Assembly (NCBI GenBank): GCA_964628515.1 | Contig: CAZVNZ010000041.1 | Span: 1 to 18,104, forward strand | Direction of reading: 5' to 3' | Length of the DNA stretch: 18,104 bases | Source of the DNA: CAZVNZ01 sp964628515 | Lineage (GTDB): Bacteria > Bacillota > Clostridia > Christensenellales > Christensenellaceae | Part shown: in pieces, positions 15,162 through 18,104 of the stretch | Numbering within the stretch: position 1 is the first letter of the stretch | Layout of the letters: the number at the start of each line of letters is the position of its first letter | The notes under the pieces: model-generated | The model's database searches: none | Told to the model about the DNA's origin: nothing | What the model saw: only the letters and a program-made list of their open reading frames with translations | Translations under genes and position numbers: made by a program

Positions 15162-15199
15162 TTTTTTGGAAAAAATCTATATGTATAAAGTAGTTATTA

Positions 15200-15469
15200 T
15201 TATACTAATTTCTTTCGTAATGCCTCTTGCAATGTTTGGGATAAACTTATTCCCTCACGTTGCGCTTTAGCTTCCATCCATGCCGGTATAGAAATATTTT
15301 TACGTACACTTCGGTTATCCGTTTGTACACGATACTCGGTTGTGTCTACGTCTATTAATGCGGCAAATTCTCAGTTTTTTAAAAGAAAAACAGTAGGTAG
15401 ACTTGGAGATGCAATAGGAAAATGATGATCTTCTAACGAGCATAAGCACCCTAAAAGAGCATCTTTGGT
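15200..15469 (-). pseudogene. hicB: hicB-type antitoxin remnant, 5' truncated with an in-frame stop
   Basis: On the minus strand the frame reads KDALLGCLCSLEDHHFPIAS up to an in-frame TGA (15371-15373) and then continues in the same frame: EFAALIDVDTTEYR, RSVRKNISIPAWMEAKA, ISLSQTLQEALRKKLV and TAA at 15200. This is the HicB arrangement: end of the small RNase H-like domain (KDALLGCL, EFAALIDVD), then a ribbon-helix-helix-like DNA-binding tail (NISIPAW ... SLSQTLQEAL). The N-terminal half with the usual YPA and PGC motifs is missing; the frame runs into the rpmB terminator instead. No hicA toxin gene is visible on either side, and no promoter is seen upstream. HicB normally neutralises the HicA mRNA interferase and represses its own operon. 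This copy is almost certainly dead, unless the stop is read through. Confidence 0.8.
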
Positions 15470-15493
15470 TGTAAAATAAATGTTTGGGTAAAC

Positions 15494-15517
15494 AAAAAAA
15501 CCGGCAAAACCGGTTTT
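15494..15517 (-). terminator. rpmB intrinsic terminator
   Basis: On the minus strand, AAAACCGG-TTTTG-CCGGTTTT with a T tract, 18 bp after the rpmB stop. It separates rpmB from the hicB remnant. Confidence 0.85.
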
Positions 15518-15534
15518 AAGTACATAGTGTAATA

Positions 15535-15726
15535 TTATATATATCTTTCTACCTTGCCCGAACGCAAGCAACGAGTGCACACATATTTTCTCATAGGAGT
15601 ACCGCCCTCGACAACTCTTACTCTCTGAACATTCGGTGCCCATATTCTTTTAGATTTTCTGTGAGAATGACTAACTCGGTTACCCGATGAAACACCTTTA
15701 TTACACACTTCGCAAAACTTTGCCAT
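15535..15726 (-). CDS. rpmB: 50S ribosomal protein L28
   Basis: The 63-aa protein starts MAKFCEVCNKGV and ends CTRCLRSGKVERYI. ATG (15724-15726 on the complementary strand) lies 8 nt after AAGGAGG; an upstream in-frame GTG overlaps that site and is not the start. The two CxxC pairs (C5/C8 and C52/C55) mark the zinc-binding form of L28, and the HRKSKRIWAPN segment is the typical rRNA-contact core. L28 is a late-assembling protein of the large ribosomal subunit near the E site. It is transcribed as a single gene, divergent from yloU, with its own promoter and terminator, which is a conserved Firmicutes arrangement. Some Firmicutes also have a zinc-free L28 paralogue; none is seen here. Confidence 0.97.
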   Translation of the reverse strand: MAKFCEVCNKGVSSGNRVSHSHRKSKRIWAPNVQRVRVVEGGTPMRKYVCTRCLRSGKVERYI

Positions 15727-15776
15727 CAAAAACACCTCCTTGATGTTTGTACATCATTATAATTACAACGTTAATT

Positions 15777-15805
15777 ATTTTAACATTATTACATACATAT
15801 TGCAA
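15777..15805 (-). promoter_or_regulatory. Candidate rpmB promoter
   Basis: On the minus strand TTGCAA, 17 bp, TAAAAT. It would start transcription about 45 nt before the rpmB ATG. A second -10-like TATAAT lies at 15756-15761 but lacks a good -35. Confidence 0.45.
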
Positions 15806-15927
15806 GTGTTTTTTTAAAAAAAGTTACTATTTATAAAAAACAATCGTTTATACATTTAATTAAAGTTTATATTTAATTATACAACAGGGATATAACAATC
15901 GGCAACCGTTAGTTACAATTATATTGC

Positions 15928-15956
15928 TTGAAAACAGTAGGTATTTATGATATATT
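15928..15956 (+). promoter_or_regulatory. Promoter of the yloU-fakA operon
   Basis: TTGAAA, 17-bp spacer, TATATT with TG one base before it (extended -10). The start would be near 15963, giving a short leader of about 22 nt before the yloU ATG. Confidence 0.7.
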
Positions 15957-15984
15957 ATAATAAATAAAATACGGAGGTCAAATT

Positions 15985-16338
15985 ATGGCTGCTACATTAA
16001 AAAATAATTATGGAAAAATTACATATCAAGACGACTATTTAAGCACAATTGCCGGTCTTAATGCTGTTGAATGTTACGGGCTTGTGGGTATGGCACAAAA
16101 GAAAATTGCAGACCAAATAGTAGATGTATTCAAAAACGATAACTTAAGAAAAGGCGTAAAAATCAAAACGGACGGTAGCGAGAATGTTGTGGTTCAACTT
16201 TTTATTACGGTAAAATACGGAGTTACACTTTCTGCCGTTGCAGAAAATATTATAGATAAAGTAAAATACGCAATAGAAAAAGACACAGGACTTAATGTAT
16301 CAAGCGTAGATATTGTTGTACAAGGCATCCAAGTATAA
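15985..16338 (+). CDS. yloU: Asp23/Gls24 family envelope stress response protein (YloU-like)
   Basis: ATG at 15985 follows CGGAGG. The 117-aa protein is a full-length, single-domain Asp23/Gls24 member: GKITYQDDYLSTIAGLNAVE at the start, the YGLVGMAQKK segment, a VVVQLFITVKYGV strand and a C-terminal SSVDIVVQGIQV. There is no signal peptide or membrane span, so it is cytosolic or peripheral. Family members (Asp23 of Staphylococcus, YloU and YqhY of Bacillus) are linked to envelope and alkaline stress and, in some cases, to control of fatty acid synthesis. That fits the next gene, fakA, 41 bp downstream in the same operon. The exact biochemical role of the family is unresolved. Confidence 0.93.
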   Translation: MAATLKNNYGKITYQDDYLSTIAGLNAVECYGLVGMAQKKIADQIVDVFKNDNLRKGVKIKTDGSENVVVQLFITVKYGVTLSAVAENIIDKVKYAIEKDTGLNVSSVDIVVQGIQV

Positions 16339-16379
16339 CTAAAAAAGTGTAACAGTAATATTTTTTAAGGAGAATTCAG

Positions 16380-18005
16380 TTGATAAACACACTTACAAGC
16401 CATCAGCTTAAAAGTATGATTATAGGCGCTGCTTCCGTGTTGGAAAATAACAAAGAAGTTCTCGATTCCTTAAACGTTTTTCCCGTTCCGGACGGAGATA
16501 CAGGCACTAATATGTCTCTAACTATGATAGCTGCCGCAAAAGAGGTTGCCTCAGTTGAGGAGGATGACTTAACCAAAGTAGCAAAAGCACTAAGTTTAGG
16601 CGCACTAAAAGGGGCGAGGGGAAACTCGGGTGTAATACTTTCTCAAATTTTTTCGGGTTTTAGTGATGCTCTTTGTAAAAGAGACGGAGAGTTTAATACC
16701 AAATTAATTGCAGATGCAATGCAAAGAGGTGTTAAATATGCCTATAAAGCCGTTATGAAGCCTAAGGAAGGCACTATACTCACGGTTGCTCGTATTATGG
16801 CAGATGCGGCTACCGCATACGCAGGCAAAAACACCGATGTTTACGAGCAAATTGTGCATATGATTTCCGAAGGGGAAAAAATCCTAAAGCAGACCCCGGA
16901 AATGTTGCCCGTGCTTAAAGAGGCAGGTGTGGTAGACGCCGGCGGTGCAGGCTTTATTGCTATTGTTATGGGCTTTAAGGCGGTGCTTGACGGTAAGGAA
17001 GTTATTAAAAAAGATTACTTTGATGTTAAAGAAGAGCTAAACAACTTTAAAAACACAGAAAAAAACACTGATATTCAGTTTGCGTATTGTACGGAATTTT
17101 TTATTAAAAACTTATACGATTACATTTTAGAGCGAGATATAGACACTTTTAGGAACGACCTTGCAAAATTAGGGGATTGTGTGCTTGTGGTTGGGGATAT
17201 TGACTTAGTAAAGGTGCATGTCCACACTAACGAGCCGGGAAGTGTGTTGCAAAAAGCCCAAGCATTAGGGGAACTTAGCAAAATAAAAATAGATAATATG
17301 AAAGAACAACACCGAGAGCTTGCAGAAGAAATATTGCCTACGGGAAAAAAATCTGTCGGTGTTGTAGCGGTAGTATCGGGGGATGGTATTATGCAAATAC
17401 TTAAAGACTGGCAGGTGGACTGCTTTGTGGAAGGCGGACAATCTCTTAACCCCTCCACACAAGATATTTTACAAGCCATAGAAAAAGTACCTTCGGATAA
17501 CGTTATTGTCCTTCCCAACAATAAAAACATTATTTTAGCGGCAGACCAAGCAGGTATGCTTTCTAAAAAAAATGTATGTGTTGTACACTCAAATTCCATG
17601 ACTGAAGGTATAGCGGCAGGGGTAGCTTACGACCCGGACGCGGATATCGATGCCAATAAATCCGCAATGGAAAAAGCAATTTTTCACGTTACAACAGGGC
17701 AGATAACAAAAGCGGTAAGGGATACTAAATATAACGGCAGCAATATTAAAGACGGCGAATATATAGGCATTTGCAAGGATAATATTGTAGCAAATAACAC
17801 AGATATTTTAGAAGTGGCAAAGGATTTACTTAAATATATGATAACCGAGGAAAAAGAAATAGTTTCCATATATTACGGTAAAGACGTTTTGGAAGAGGAT
17901 GCGCAAAAAGTATTTAAAATTGTAGAGCAAAATTATAAAAATGTGGATTGCGAGTTACTTTACGGAGGGCAGTTTGTATACGATTACTACATATCTGCGG
18001 AATAA
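16380..18005 (+). CDS. fakA: Fatty acid kinase catalytic subunit FakA (DAK2 domain protein YloV)
   Basis: The start is TTG at 16380, 7 nt after AAGGAG; no ATG is closer to the conserved N-terminus. The 541-aa length is normal. The N-terminal DhaL-type kinase domain has FPVPDGDTGTNMSL with D38 and D40 as likely Mg-ATP ligands, then GALKGARGNSGVILSQIFSG. A central domain has C237 (FAYCTEFF) and H280/H282 (KVHVHTNEPG), matching the zinc site described for FakA. A C-terminal DegV-like region (from about 315) ends in LLYGGQFVYDYYISAE. FakA phosphorylates fatty acids bound to a separate FakB carrier, yielding acyl-phosphate for phospholipid synthesis. No fakB lies in the window. It follows yloU by 41 bp without a terminator; a terminator follows 19 bp after the stop. 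Confidence 0.95.
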   Translation: MINTLTSHQLKSMIIGAASVLENNKEVLDSLNVFPVPDGDTGTNMSLTMIAAAKEVASVEEDDLTKVAKALSLGALKGARGNSGVILSQIFSGFSDALCKRDGEFNTKLIADAMQRGVKYAYKAVMKPKEGTILTVARIMADAATAYAGKNTDVYEQIVHMISEGEKILKQTPEMLPVLKEAGVVDAGGAGFIAIVMGFKAVLDGKEVIKKDYFDVKEELNNFKNTEKNTDIQFAYCTEFFIKNLYDYILERDIDTFRNDLAKLGDCVLVVGDIDLVKVHVHTNEPGSVLQKAQALGELSKIKIDNMKEQHRELAEEILPTGKKSVGVVAVVSGDGIMQILKDWQVDCFVEGGQSLNPSTQDILQAIEKVPSDNVIVLPNNKNIILAADQAGMLSKKNVCVVHSNSMTEGIAAGVAYDPDADIDANKSAMEKAIFHVTTGQITKAVRDTKYNGSNIKDGEYIGICKDNIVANNTDILEVAKDLLKYMITEEKEIVSIYYGKDVLEEDAQKVFKIVEQNYKNVDCELLYGGQFVYDYYISAE

Positions 18006-18024
18006 AACTAAATTAAGTATTAGG

Positions 18025-18050
18025 GCGGACAAATTGTTCGCTCGTTTTTT
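18025..18050 (+). terminator. Intrinsic terminator after fakA
   Basis: GCGGAC-AAATT-GTTCGC (one G-T pair) followed by TCG and six T residues. It closes the yloU-fakA operon. Confidence 0.75.
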
Positions 18051-18104
18051 ATATAGCATCTTGATTTATGTTAGACGCTTTGCGTCTTATAATAAGGTAG
18101 CTAT

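Larger units (their letters stand above)
14741..15199. other. Gene-free host-side intergenic region with hairpins and an orphan minus-strand promoter
   Basis: No protein-coding frame here looks real. The stretch contains three terminator-like hairpins, one further hairpin (14801-14828: a GTTAA-TTTTT-GC stem with GAA loop and one bulge), and a minus-strand promoter with a possible short RNA. These are listed separately. The first part (14741-14800) is probably what originally lay downstream of the intact tRNA-Lys gene. Confidence 0.6.

Noticed and set aside
15371..15643. 90-codon minus-strand frame overlapping rpmB
   Set aside because: Most of it is another frame of rpmB and its terminator. 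Only its last ~33 codons are meaningful, as the hicB remnant.
18061..18093. Promoter at the right edge (TATAAT at 18088)
   Set aside because: The closest -35-like TTGATT is 21 bp away, and the sequence between holds a hairpin. The window ends before any gene can be checked.

Overview
The window joins the late end of an integrated bacteriophage (about 1-14690) to a host chromosomal segment (about 14741-18104). The host is most likely a low-to-moderate GC Firmicute of the class Clostridia. Ribosome binding sites are strong (AAGGAGG type), promoters are sigma-A-like, the ribosomal protein L28 is the four-cysteine form, and the right end carries the Firmicutes gene order rpmB / Asp23-family gene (yloU) / fatty-acid kinase gene (fakA, yloV), with rpmB divergent. 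No marker fixes the species.

Prophage part, all on the + strand. A truncated gene for a probable podovirus-type tail nozzle or connector protein (2-1591) is followed by a probable ejected internal virion protein (1606-2700), an intrinsic terminator (2744-2768) and a very large gene (2792-12265, 3157 aa). The large protein has the layout of a phage 'polyvalent' protein. It has a basic disordered N-terminus, coiled-coil and membrane-active stretches, an LPD3-like module, a zinc-peptidase-like HEELH module, a MuF-C-like toxin-type module and an LPD38-like C-terminal module. Next come a tail fibre or baseplate protein with a collar-like C-terminal domain (12262-13062), an amidase endolysin with an SH3 domain (13123-13824), a holin (13829-14122), a possible 25-codon coupling ORF, and a single-span membrane protein (14177-14521). 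The last gene's stop codon lies in the loop of a strong terminator.

Prophage end. Four TTGACT repeats (14535-14582) and a pair of 15-bp direct repeats (14599-14665) lie just inside a fragment of a tRNA-Lys(CTT) gene that has the anticodon arm, T arm and acceptor 3' strand but no 5' half (14691-14740). This is the expected right attachment site of a phage integrated in a tRNA 3' end. It predicts that the intact tRNA and the integrase lie to the left of the window.

Host part. From 14741 to 15199 there is no protein gene. The stretch holds several hairpins and, on the minus strand, a near-consensus promoter (15133-15161) with a perfect palindrome in its spacer and a short structured RNA candidate below it ending in a U tract. 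Next comes a hicB antitoxin remnant with an in-frame stop and no visible hicA, then rpmB (minus) and the divergent yloU-fakA operon. The most interesting items are the multi-module giant protein with a repeated [VI][RK]FSI-type boundary motif, the attachment-site architecture, and the orphan promoter with its RNA candidate.
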